A DNA stretch of 64,000 nt from an uncultured Dehalococcoidia bacterium. GTDB taxonomy: Bacteria > Chloroflexota > Dehalococcoidia > Lucifugimonadales > UBA3495. The stretch spans positions 847,936-911,935 of the forward strand of contig OY282565.1 in NCBI GenBank assembly GCA_958296445.1, read 5' to 3'. The position numbers and the translations under genes are program-made. Positions 45,401 to 52,583 of this stretch are shown in pieces (the stretch's first letter is position 1; each line of letters opens with the position of its first letter). A model generated the notes under the pieces. It did not search any database. It saw only the letters and a list, made by a program, of their open reading frames with translations, and was not told the origin of the DNA.

Positions 45401-45548
45401 CTACTGGCTGGATATGATGTCGGAAAGCGACCCCGACGAGGGTTTGGAGTTTCGCCCGGAATTTATCGCCGAAATGGAAAGGCAGATGGCGTCGAATGAA
45501 CCTACCATTCCAGCGGAAGAGGTGTATCGTCGGCTGGGGCTTGAATAG
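42411..45548 (+). CDS. Large single-chain restriction-methylation enzyme (type ISP/IIG-like)
   Basis: 1045 residues. The N-terminus has a PD-(D/E)XK nuclease core: Pro62-Asp63 and Glu78-Ala-Lys80 (GYWEAKD). The middle has adenine-methylase motif I (LDPATGTGTF, ~345) and motif IV NPPY in IIGNPPYND (~455). The last ~350 residues resemble the target recognition and C-terminal part of type ISP enzymes. No helicase motifs lie between nuclease and methylase, unlike classical type ISP, so it is closer to a IIG plan. ATG 42411 is used; upstream frame overlaps mgsC. Part of it (44.0-44.9 kb) is AT-richer, a sign of transfer. Confidence 0.85.
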   Translation: MPDYPHIQQYYEDKQRLIDYGGSDNEQSIRAAFQTCLAAYARAHRENLELVPELPTTRGVRPDGTVKDSMRLARGYWEAKDLHDNLDAEIQKKFASGYPDDNIVFENSRTAVLFQRGTVAMRVDMRQPAQLHRLLQSFLNFVTREVEDFRQAWQQFKKDLPDILAALRDAVRNAAESLDYRAAADSFLELCHRTIGLEVSEFDVQEMLIQHILTRDIFLRVFSEEQFHQENNIARQLDALAQTFFTGSLRRETVGELLPYYGAITAAAANIADYREKQHFLKAIYEDFYQTYNPAAADRLGVVYTPGEAVDFIIRGADYLLQKHFGRTLADDNVQILDPATGTGTFVTSLIDYLPADRLEYKYLNEIHANEVAILPYYIANLNIEYSYKERTGRYLEFSNLCFVDTLDNMGWQQSGATGDAVPRQPGLDLGAFSEENWLRLQEQNEKTISIIIGNPPYNDSATLWGDGSENRAYPEIDQRIHDTYVEESDAQKTHQYDMYKRFIRWASDRLADDGIIAFITNRAYLDALQDDGFRKVSLDEFSDLYVVDLGGNIRKNGRVGNIFGIMTGVAIGFFVRRTAHQGHGLLHYHALEDELSGKKKLAELKKLNVSEIPFQDIVFNKYGTWLSRFSNQFEQLMPLAVKQTKLAKNANDEQAVFGFCSNATKSNRDNWVYDFDARNLQDKTLFFVESYNEFLDNDDKSYNPVIKWSSTLQERFRRGDRIVYSETNLIRLPFRPFVAKYYFAEEAMNDRLTQNHYRMFGENLRQPNKVINVCVNGKDFYVLATDKLVDYHFTGDTQCLPLYRYTSGGQRVSNITDWGLRKFHEHYGDDSITAEDVFAYVYAVLHDPAYQSKYEVELLLEFPRLPLYQDFREWARLGRELLDLHIGFESAEPWPLERVEKSGTAGRPILRPDKDRNIIILDRKTTLTGIPVRAWWHELGNRSALEWVLDQYKERKPRDPTIAERFNTYRFADHKEQVIDLLRRVCTVSDKTVQITYWLDMMSESDPDEGLEFRPEFIAEMERQMASNEPTIPAEEVYRRLGLE

Positions 45549-45808
45549 TGCCGTATTCTCTCGAGTACACCAACAGAGCCAATCGGAACTTGTCCCGATT
45601 GGATCAGAAAATACAAAGTCAAATACGCGAAAAGCTGCTGGAAATGGCAGACCGGGGCCGGTCTTGGCAACACTACCCCCTTACCGGCCCCCTGCGGGGC
45701 CAGTTCCGGCTCAGGGTAGGCGACTACCGGGCGCGGTATACGCTGGATCACCCCAACCGCCGCATAACCGTTCAGTCCGTAGACCACCGCAGCCGTGCTT
45801 ACGATTAG
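45548..45808 (+). CDS. RelE/ParE-family toxin-like protein
   Basis: 86 residues with the RelE plan: an N-terminal strand (YSLEYTNRANRNLSRLD), a two-helix hairpin, then strands PLRGQFRLRVGDYRARYTLD and RRITVQSVDHRSRAYD. The GTG start overlaps the stop of the restriction-methylation gene by one base (TAGTG), so translation is coupled. No antitoxin gene is visible on either side. Confidence 0.8.
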   Translation: MPYSLEYTNRANRNLSRLDQKIQSQIREKLLEMADRGRSWQHYPLTGPLRGQFRLRVGDYRARYTLDHPNRRITVQSVDHRSRAYD

Positions 45809-45923
45809 CAACCCCAAGCCCCCGTTGCCCCCCCATCGTGTAAAATAGCGGGGCGCACTATTGCGAAAGCGAATGCCCCGGCCTTAGCCGGGCATCGAAA
45901 CAAAATCCGGCAGGTGATGTATT

Positions 45924-47282
45924 ATGACCACCCGCGAAGAAATCGCGCAGCGGATGAAGGACGACGGCATCCGCTTTCTGCTGACCCAGTTCGTTGACCT
46001 CAACGGCTCGCCCAAGGTGAAAATGGTGCCGGTGGAGCATTTCGATGATGTGCTGTACGACGGGGCCGGCTTCGGCGGCGCCGCTATGATCGGCATGGGC
46101 CAGGGGCCCCACTCCCACGATATGATGGCCCGCATTGACCTCGATTCCTATACCCCCGCCCCTTGGGAGGACGGGCTGGCCCGCTTCGCCTGCGACCTGT
46201 TCGTGGACGGCGAACCCCACCCCTACTGCCCCCGTCAGCACCTCAAAGCCCTGCTCAACGCCGCCCGGGCCGAGGGCTACGTCCTCAACGTCGGCATCGA
46301 GCCTGAGCATTTTCTGGTCACCAGAAACCCCGACGGCTCCATCCAAACCTGGGATCCCAACGGCGTAGACCTGCTCCGCAAGCCGGCCTACGATTTCAAC
46401 GGCCTCTCCAACGTAATGGGCTATCTCCGCGATATGATGGACGGGATGCGCCGCATCGGTTGGGACGCCTACCAGTCCGACCACGAGGACGCCAACGGGC
46501 AGTACGAAATCAACTTCCACTACACCGACGCCCTCACCACCGCCGACCGCTACACCTTTTTCAAGATGATGACCAGCCAGTACGCCCAAAAGTACGGCGC
46601 CATCGCCACCCACATGGCGAAACCCTTTACTGACCGCACCGGCAGCGGCGGCCATATCCACTACCACTTGGCCGACAGCGAAACCGGCGAAAACCTGTTC
46701 CTAGACGAAAGCGACCGGCGCGGCTTGGGGCTGTCGCAAATGGCCTACCACTTCATCGGCGGCATATTCGACCACGCCCCCGCCCTCTGCTGCGTAATGT
46801 CGCCGACAGTCAACTGTTACAAGCGGTTGCAGGTAGGCCCGGCCCTGACCGGCAGCTCCTCCGGTTTCCTGTGGACGCCCGCCTTCGTGTCCTACGGCGA
46901 CAACAACCGCACCCAGATGATACGCACCGCCGGTCCCGGCCACTTGGAAGACCGCACAATGTCCGCCGCCTGCAACCCCTACCTAGCCTTCGGCGCCTAC
47001 CTGTCCGCCGGGCTGGACGGCATCCGCCGCCAGCTTGACCCCGGCGAACCCAACCTAGGCAACCTCTACGAGCTGGGCCTAGACGAAATCCGCCGCCGCG
47101 GAGTGCGAATGCTGCCCCAATCCCTAGCCGAATCCCTAACCGAACTCCAGGCCGACCCCGTAGTGCGCCAATCCCTAGGCCCCATCTACAACGAGTTCGC
47201 CCAACACAAAGAAGCCGAATGGCGCGAATACCACCGCCAAGTAACCCCCTGGGAAATAGACCGCTACCTGATGCTGTTCTAA
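45924..47282 (+). CDS. gmaS: Gamma-glutamylmethylamide synthetase (GlnT/type III glutamine synthetase-like)
   Basis: A 452-residue glutamine-synthetase-fold enzyme. It has the N-terminal beta-grasp (FLLTQFVDLNGSPKVKMVP), metal- and glutamate-binding NGQYEINF and GSGGHIHYHL, and the ATP-side NRTQMIRTAG. The sequence type is the GlnT group that includes GmaS, which joins methylamine to glutamate using ATP. Neighbouring mgs and mgd genes make this role more likely than ammonia assimilation. ATG 45924 is 115 bp after the toxin gene. Confidence 0.85.
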   Translation: MTTREEIAQRMKDDGIRFLLTQFVDLNGSPKVKMVPVEHFDDVLYDGAGFGGAAMIGMGQGPHSHDMMARIDLDSYTPAPWEDGLARFACDLFVDGEPHPYCPRQHLKALLNAARAEGYVLNVGIEPEHFLVTRNPDGSIQTWDPNGVDLLRKPAYDFNGLSNVMGYLRDMMDGMRRIGWDAYQSDHEDANGQYEINFHYTDALTTADRYTFFKMMTSQYAQKYGAIATHMAKPFTDRTGSGGHIHYHLADSETGENLFLDESDRRGLGLSQMAYHFIGGIFDHAPALCCVMSPTVNCYKRLQVGPALTGSSSGFLWTPAFVSYGDNNRTQMIRTAGPGHLEDRTMSAACNPYLAFGAYLSAGLDGIRRQLDPGEPNLGNLYELGLDEIRRRGVRMLPQSLAESLTELQADPVVRQSLGPIYNEFAQHKEAEWREYHRQVTPWEIDRYLMLF

Positions 47283-47339
47283 CCCACCAATCCCGTCGCC
47301 GGAATACAAACAAGGAGAATGCCCACAAGGAGAATGCTT

Positions 47340-47612
47340 ATGGAATCTCCCGATCTGGAACGCTACAAGCTGGTGACCCTGGAAACCCTCAAGTCCCTAG
47401 GCGGCATCGCCGACGGCCGCCAACTAGCTAAAACATCCTTTCTAAGCCTGGACGACTTGCCGCAGGATGACTCGGACTTTGATTATATGGCAGTCACCCG
47501 CGCCCTGCGTAACGCCCGCGAAACCCTGCTGAAGGAAGGGAAAGTAACCTGCGCCGACGGCAGAATATGGCGCTTGACCCCAGCGGCAAAGCAGACTGAG
47601 AGAAAATTGTGA
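47340..47612 (+). CDS. Small hypothetical protein between gmaS and mgdB
   Basis: 90 residues, no family recognised; mostly helical with LETLKSLGGIADGRQLAKTS resembling a winged-helix start and a basic end. Two in-frame ATGs upstream exist because AAGGAGAATGC is repeated; the third ATG (47340) has AAGGAG at the best spacing. Confidence 0.6.
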   Translation: MESPDLERYKLVTLETLKSLGGIADGRQLAKTSFLSLDDLPQDDSDFDYMAVTRALRNARETLLKEGKVTCADGRIWRLTPAAKQTERKL

Positions 47613-48055
47613 AATTACTCCCGCCGTCCGTCCCCTTGGCCTTTTGTCACCCTGAGCAACAGCCGGCCACTCTAAGCACAGTCCGTCACCCCAAGCAACA
47701 GCCCACCACCCTGAGCAACAGTCCGTCACCCCAAGCAACAATCTGGCACCCTGAACAACAGCCCGTCACCCTGAACAACAGCCCATCACCCCAAGCAACA
47801 GTCCGTCACCCTGAGCAACAACCTGTCATTCTGAGCAAAGCGAAGAATCTCACCTTGGGCACTGAGACCCTTCGCCACGCACACAGTGCCAAACGGGAAA
47901 TGTCGCAATTTTCTCACCAAGCAACAGTCCGTCACCCTGAGCAACAACCTGTCATTCTGAGCAAAGCGAAGAATCTCACCATGGGCAGCAAGACCCTTCG
48001 CCACGCACACAGTGCCAAACGGGAAATGTCGCAATTTTCTCACCCTGGTTCGCCA
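47605..48055. repeat. 20-bp tandem repeats grading into two GTCATTCTGAGCAAAGCGAAG elements
   Basis: From about 47660 to 47825 runs a degenerate 20-bp unit (CAGTCCGTCACCCCAAGCAA and variants, about eight copies). It leads directly into a copy of the dispersed palindrome at 47827-47900, then a second near-identical copy at 47951-48025, a 124-bp spacing. Both copies end in AAATGTCGCAATTTTCTCACC. No gene is supported here. Confidence 0.85.
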
Positions 48056-48081
48056 ATCTTGACACAACGGCGGGCTAATAT

Positions 48082-48357
48082 ATGTCCTTCCTCCTGAAAT
48101 GCCCCAATTGCGGGGAGCGCAGCGTTGACGAGTTCCGCTTCGGCGGAGAGGTTGTTTCGCGCCCGGCCCCCGGCGCGGCGGAGAGCGACTGGAGCAGCTA
48201 TTTCTACTTCCGCCCCAACGCCGCCGGTGTCCAGCAGGAATGGTGGAACCACCGCTACGGCTGCGGCCGCTGGTTCTACGCCCTGCGCGATACCACCGCC
48301 AACGCAGTCCAAACCACCTTCTGGCCGGGCCAGCCGCCGCCATCCGAGCAGCCGTAG
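48082..48357 (+). CDS. mgdB: N-methylglutamate dehydrogenase subunit B (sarcosine oxidase delta-like)
   Basis: A 91-residue protein with a zinc site: Cys7 and Cys10 in CPNCGER, His57 and Cys61 in NHRYGCGRWF, as in SoxD. The family is a structural subunit of heterotetrameric sarcosine oxidases and their N-methylglutamate dehydrogenase relatives. It is followed by the large alpha-like subunit. Confidence 0.87.
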   Translation: MSFLLKCPNCGERSVDEFRFGGEVVSRPAPGAAESDWSSYFYFRPNAAGVQQEWWNHRYGCGRWFYALRDTTANAVQTTFWPGQPPPSEQP

Positions 48358-48414
48358 ATCTGCCCATCCCCTTGCCCGATTACCCCATCCTCAGCCTGTC
48401 CAAGGGGCGGAATT

Positions 48415-51309
48415 ATGCCCAGCAGCAACAACCCCGGCCAGTCCCGCCTCGAACCCCAGCCGGGCGAAACCATTGACCGCGCCGCCCCGGTGGAGTTCCG
48501 GTTCGACGGACGCCCCGTGCGGGCCTTCCGGGGCGACACGGTCGCCTCGGCCCTGTACGCCGGGGGAACCCGCGTTTTCAGCCGCAGCTTCAAGTATCAC
48601 CGCCCCCGCGGGCTGCTCTGCTGCGCCGGAAACTGCCCCAACTGCCTAGTGACCGTGGACGGCGAACCCAATGTTCGCGCCTGCGTCCGCCCCGTGGAAC
48701 CGGGCCTGCGGGTTCGCAGCCAGAACGCCTGGCCGTCGCTGCGGCTGGACTTGCTTTCCTTGCTCGACCGTCTGCACTGGCTGATGCCCGTCGGCTTCTA
48801 CTACAAGGCCCTGCACCGCCCCAAGGCGCTATGGCTGCTGGCCCGGCGGCTCATCCGCCGCGTCGGGGGCTTGGGCAGCATAGACATCAACGCAGCCCAC
48901 CATACCGAATTCAGCAGCCGCAGCCTCCACGCCGACGTTGCCGTAGTCGGCGGCGGCCCCGCCGGAATGGCCGCAGCCCTGGCCGCCGCCGAAACCGGAG
49001 CCGCCGTAACCCTGATTGACGACCAGCCCAGCCTAGGCGGCCACCTGCGCTACACCCGCCTTCAAGCGGTCAATCCAAGGCAAGCAGGCAATCCAAAGGA
49101 CGAACTGGCCGCCGCCGTCGCCAATGCGCCCAACATTCACGCCCTAAACGACGCCACCGCTTTCGGCCTGTACCAAGACAACCTGCTGGCCGTCCACACC
49201 CCCGGCGGGCTGGTTCGAGTCAGGGCCAAGCAAGTGGTTCTGGCTACCGGCGTACAAGAAACGCCGCTGCTGTTCGACAACAACGACCTGCCCGGAATAA
49301 TGCTAACCTCGGCGGCCCGGCGTCTGGCCTCCCTGTACGGCATCCGCCCCGGACGCGAGGCGGTGCTGGCTATATCCGGCAACCCCGCCGCTACAGCCGA
49401 AGCATACCAAACCGCTCTGGAACTGCTGGACGCCGGTATCCGCATCACGGCAATAGTGGACGCTTCCGATGGGGCATCCGGCGAAGCCGCCCAAGCCCTG
49501 CGCGACCGCGGCGTAACCATCCTGACCGGGCATCGCATAGCAAGGGCGGTTGGCCGGGGCCGCCTCAAGGCCGCCGTCGCCGCCCCCGTCGGCAGCACGG
49601 GCTACGCAGACGGCCGCCGCATCCGCTGCGACCTGCTATGTATGTCCGGCCCGCTCTACCCTATGGACGCCCTGCTACAACAGATGGGCGTATCCCAGCC
49701 GGGCGTAACCCTAGCCGGGTGCGCCACCGGCGTTAGCGGTGCCACCGGACTGGACGAAGCCACCCGGCAAGGCCGCGATGCCGGACTGCGGGCCGCCAAC
49801 CCCGCCCCCAATCCCGCCCCGCTGCCGGAACCGCTACCCGCGCCGCCCGCCCCTATGCCCGCCGGAAAGGGCGGGCGGGCCTACGTCTGTTTCTGCGAGG
49901 ATGTTTCGGCCCACGACATCGCGCAGGCCATTGACGAAGGCTTTGCCGATGTTCAGACGCTAAAGCGCTACACCACCGTCACTATGGGCCCCTGCCAGGG
50001 CAAAATGTGCGGACGCGCCCTGTCCGCTATCTGCGCCGCCCGCCGCCCGCTTTCCAGCGCTGAATGGGAAACGAAGGACAGGCCGGAAGTTTCCGGCGGC
50101 GGCGACCTGTTCACCACCTCAAGACCCCCTTGGCGCCCGGTGCCTCTGGCGGTTCTGGCCGGGCGCGAGCGGATGCCCCTAAAGCGGACGCCGATGGACC
50201 GGATACATCGCCAACTGGGGGCAACAATGGTAGAATCCGGCCCTTGGCTGCGCCCCCACAACTACGGCTCCCCCGCCGACGAATGCGCCGCCGTGCGCCA
50301 GCGGGTAGGAATCATAGACGTTGGCACCCTAGGCAAACTAGAAGCCCTAGGCATCGGCGCCCCGCAGTTGCTCGACCGCATCTACACCCATCGCTTTTCC
50401 GATTTGCCCGCAGGCCGCATCCGCTACGGCCTGATGACCTCCGACAACGGCGTAATCCTCGACGACGGAACAGTCACCCGCTTGGCCGCCGACCGCTACT
50501 TCATCACCACCACCTCGGGCAACGCCGATGTCATAGAGGAATGGTTCAACCAGTGGAACGCCGGCGGCGACAACTGCGCCCACATAGTAAACGTCACCGC
50601 CGCCTACGGCGCAGTCAACGTCGCCGGCCCCAAAGCCCGCGAAACCCTGGCAAAACTCACCGCCATAGACCTGTCGCCGGACAAATTCCGCTATATGCGT
50701 TCCGCCCGCGGCGAAGTCGCCGGCGTCCCGTCCCTGTTGCTGCGTATCGGCTTCGTGGGCGAAACCGGCTGGGAACTGCACTTCCCCGCCGAGTATGGCG
50801 AATATATGTGGAACGCCATTATGGAAGCGGGCCGCGAATTTGGCATATCCCCCTTCGGCCTCGAAGCGCAGCGCATCCTGCGGCTGGAAAAAGGCCACGT
50901 CATCGTCGGCCAAGACACCGACGCCGTATCCACGCCCCTAGACGTAGGTTCCGAATGGGCCGTCCGCTTCGACAAAGCCGACTTCATCGGACGGGGCGGG
51001 CTGTCCATAGCCGCCGCCCGCCCGGCGCAGCAGCGTCTGGTAGGATTCATAATGCCCCCGTCCACCGCAGGAAGCCGTATCGTGCCCGAGGACGGCACGC
51101 CGGTAGTGAGCGGCGGACGCCCCATCGGGCGCGTGACCAGCGCCCGCATCAGCCCCACTCTAGGCCGTGGCTTCGGCCTAGCCTGGGTGCCGCCCCACCT
51201 GGCCGAGGAAGGCGCCTCCATCCAAGTGCTCATTGACCATCGCCCGGTATCCGCCACCGTAACCCTCCAGCCGGTCTATGACCCGCAAGGGCTCCGGCTG
51301 CGGAGCTGA
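48415..51309 (+). CDS. mgdC: N-methylglutamate dehydrogenase subunit C (sarcosine oxidase alpha-like)
   Basis: 964 residues in the order expected for SoxA/MgdC: an N-terminal 2Fe-2S-like domain (~20-100, CCAGNCPNCL), an NAD/FAD Rossmann domain (VAVVGGGPAGMAAALAA near 180, LATGVQE), a cysteine-rich bridge CFCEDVSAHDI ... GPCQGKMCGRAL (~490-540), and a C-terminal GcvT-like folate domain (~595-960) that would pass the C1 unit to tetrahydrofolate. The annotation as Mgd rather than sarcosine oxidase rests on gmaS and mgsABC being present. Confidence 0.85.
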   Translation: MPSSNNPGQSRLEPQPGETIDRAAPVEFRFDGRPVRAFRGDTVASALYAGGTRVFSRSFKYHRPRGLLCCAGNCPNCLVTVDGEPNVRACVRPVEPGLRVRSQNAWPSLRLDLLSLLDRLHWLMPVGFYYKALHRPKALWLLARRLIRRVGGLGSIDINAAHHTEFSSRSLHADVAVVGGGPAGMAAALAAAETGAAVTLIDDQPSLGGHLRYTRLQAVNPRQAGNPKDELAAAVANAPNIHALNDATAFGLYQDNLLAVHTPGGLVRVRAKQVVLATGVQETPLLFDNNDLPGIMLTSAARRLASLYGIRPGREAVLAISGNPAATAEAYQTALELLDAGIRITAIVDASDGASGEAAQALRDRGVTILTGHRIARAVGRGRLKAAVAAPVGSTGYADGRRIRCDLLCMSGPLYPMDALLQQMGVSQPGVTLAGCATGVSGATGLDEATRQGRDAGLRAANPAPNPAPLPEPLPAPPAPMPAGKGGRAYVCFCEDVSAHDIAQAIDEGFADVQTLKRYTTVTMGPCQGKMCGRALSAICAARRPLSSAEWETKDRPEVSGGGDLFTTSRPPWRPVPLAVLAGRERMPLKRTPMDRIHRQLGATMVESGPWLRPHNYGSPADECAAVRQRVGIIDVGTLGKLEALGIGAPQLLDRIYTHRFSDLPAGRIRYGLMTSDNGVILDDGTVTRLAADRYFITTTSGNADVIEEWFNQWNAGGDNCAHIVNVTAAYGAVNVAGPKARETLAKLTAIDLSPDKFRYMRSARGEVAGVPSLLLRIGFVGETGWELHFPAEYGEYMWNAIMEAGREFGISPFGLEAQRILRLEKGHVIVGQDTDAVSTPLDVGSEWAVRFDKADFIGRGGLSIAAARPAQQRLVGFIMPPSTAGSRIVPEDGTPVVSGGRPIGRVTSARISPTLGRGFGLAWVPPHLAEEGASIQVLIDHRPVSATVTLQPVYDPQGLRLRS

Positions 51310-51312
51310 ATA

Positions 51313-52086
51313 ATGTCCGCTGCTACCCCCGAAAGACGCACCGCTATGTATCACGCCCAGTTGGCTATGGGCGCCCTAATGTCCGACGCCGACGGCTGGC
51401 AGCTCCCCGCCCATTACGGCGACCTAACGCAGGAAGCAACCTGGCTGCGCCAAACAGTCGCCATATCCGACGCCAGCTCCATAGGCAAAATCCGGGTAGT
51501 AGGAAAAGGCGCAACCCAAGCCGTCCAAGCCCTGCTCCCCCACGCCGCGAACCTACCCGTCGGAGCCGCAGCCGAAGCCGACTCCCCCCTAGAGCGCAAC
51601 GCCGTGGCCGAAGCCAACTCGCCCCTAGAGCGCGGCGGCAAGCTACTGGCCGCCCGCCTAACCCCCGACGAATTTCTGCTCCTGACGCCCCCGAACCAAG
51701 CCCCCGCCGCGATTGACGCCCTGCTGTCCCGCAACCCTGCCGGTTCGCCGGAAACCCCCGCCCCCTGCGCCCACGCCGTTGACCTAACCTCCGGGCTTTG
51801 CGGCGTAGCGATAATCGGCCCGGCCACGCCGGATCTGCTGAGCCGCGTCACCGGACTGGACGTATCCCCCCGCGCCCTCCCCGACCTAGCCTGCGTCCAA
51901 ACCCGCATCGCCGAAATACGCGCCCTGCTACTGCGCCGCGACGCCCACGCCATCCCCATCCTCCACCTCTACGCCACCCGCGACCTAGGCGAATACCTAT
52001 GGCAAACCCTAACCCAAGCCGCCCAAGAATCAGGCGGCGGCCCCGCCGGAACCCAAGCGCTGCTAGGGCTGAGGAGTGCGAATTAA
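51313..52086 (+). CDS. mgdD: N-methylglutamate dehydrogenase subunit D (sarcosine oxidase gamma-like)
   Basis: A 257-residue GcvT-fold protein starting 3 bp after mgdC. YGDLTQEATWLRQTVAISDASSIGKIRVVGKGA and DLTSGLCGVAIIGP are typical of SoxG/MgdD. A short internal duplication around residue 90 (AEADSPLERNAVAEANSPLER in halves) is an insertion peculiar to this copy. It completes the mgdBCD run; mgdA follows after a GxxExxY cassette. Confidence 0.82.
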   Translation: MSAATPERRTAMYHAQLAMGALMSDADGWQLPAHYGDLTQEATWLRQTVAISDASSIGKIRVVGKGATQAVQALLPHAANLPVGAAAEADSPLERNAVAEANSPLERGGKLLAARLTPDEFLLLTPPNQAPAAIDALLSRNPAGSPETPAPCAHAVDLTSGLCGVAIIGPATPDLLSRVTGLDVSPRALPDLACVQTRIAEIRALLLRRDAHAIPILHLYATRDLGEYLWQTLTQAAQESGGGPAGTQALLGLRSAN

Positions 52087-52563
52087 ACGCCGAGCACGCC
52101 AAGAACGCCAAGTTTTTTTGAGATTTTGGAGGAAAAATTGACTGAACGGCAAGACTTGGACGTAATTTCCAATAGCATCATCGGGGCAGCTATCGAAGTA
52201 CACCGCGAATTAGGGCCGGGCCTCCTTGAGTCGGCCTACGAACACTGCTTGGCCTTTGAGTTATCCGAGCGAGGGCATATCGTAGAACGGCAAAAGCTGG
52301 CTCCCGTCAAATACAAGGCGGTGGAAGTGGACGCCGGGTTTCGCCTCGACCTGCTGGTTGACCGGAAAATCATCATTGAGCTAAAGGCAGTGGACGCGAT
52401 AGCGCCGATTCACAAAACGCAGTTGCTGACATACCTGAGACTAACCGGCCTCAAAGTCGGCCTGCTAATGAATTTCAATGTCAAAATCCTCAAGCACGGC
52501 CTCCATCGAGTAGTCAACAACTTCTAAATAAAAATCTTTGCGCTCTCGGCGCACTCGGCGTTT
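52085..52563. mobile_element. GxxExxY cassette bounded by inverted repeats
   Basis: The left end AAACGCCGAGCACGCCAAGA (52085 on, continuing ACGCCAAG) and the right end CTTTGCGCTCTCGGCGCACT (52536 on, continuing CGGCGTTT) are imperfect inverted repeats of about 27 bp, facing outward around one gene. The cassette sits between mgdD and mgdA. A gene-less relative of the same word family lies at 2505-2616. Confidence 0.6.
52138..52527 (+). CDS. GxxExxY family protein
   Basis: A 129-residue PD-(D/E)XK-like protein named for its motif, here GPGLLESAYEHCL. The predicted core continues with FRLDLLVDRKIIIELKAVD, where Asp and Glu-Leu-Lys fit the nuclease fold. The function of this family is unknown. 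TTG 52138 is chosen because GGAGG stands 5 bases before it; an in-frame TTG 12 bases earlier overlaps that site. Confidence 0.85.
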   Translation: MTERQDLDVISNSIIGAAIEVHRELGPGLLESAYEHCLAFELSERGHIVERQKLAPVKYKAVEVDAGFRLDLLVDRKIIIELKAVDAIAPIHKTQLLTYLRLTGLKVGLLMNFNVKILKHGLHRVVNNF

Positions 52564-52583
52564 AATAAAACCCGGAGGGTGCA

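Noticed and set aside
45858..46667. 269-residue minus-strand frame opposite gmaS
   Set aside because: Antisense shadow of a strongly conserved gene in GC-rich DNA.
47660..47830. CRISPR-like or protein-coding repeat array
   Set aside because: The 20-bp units are contiguous without spacers and the long frames through them are products of the period, with no ribosome site.
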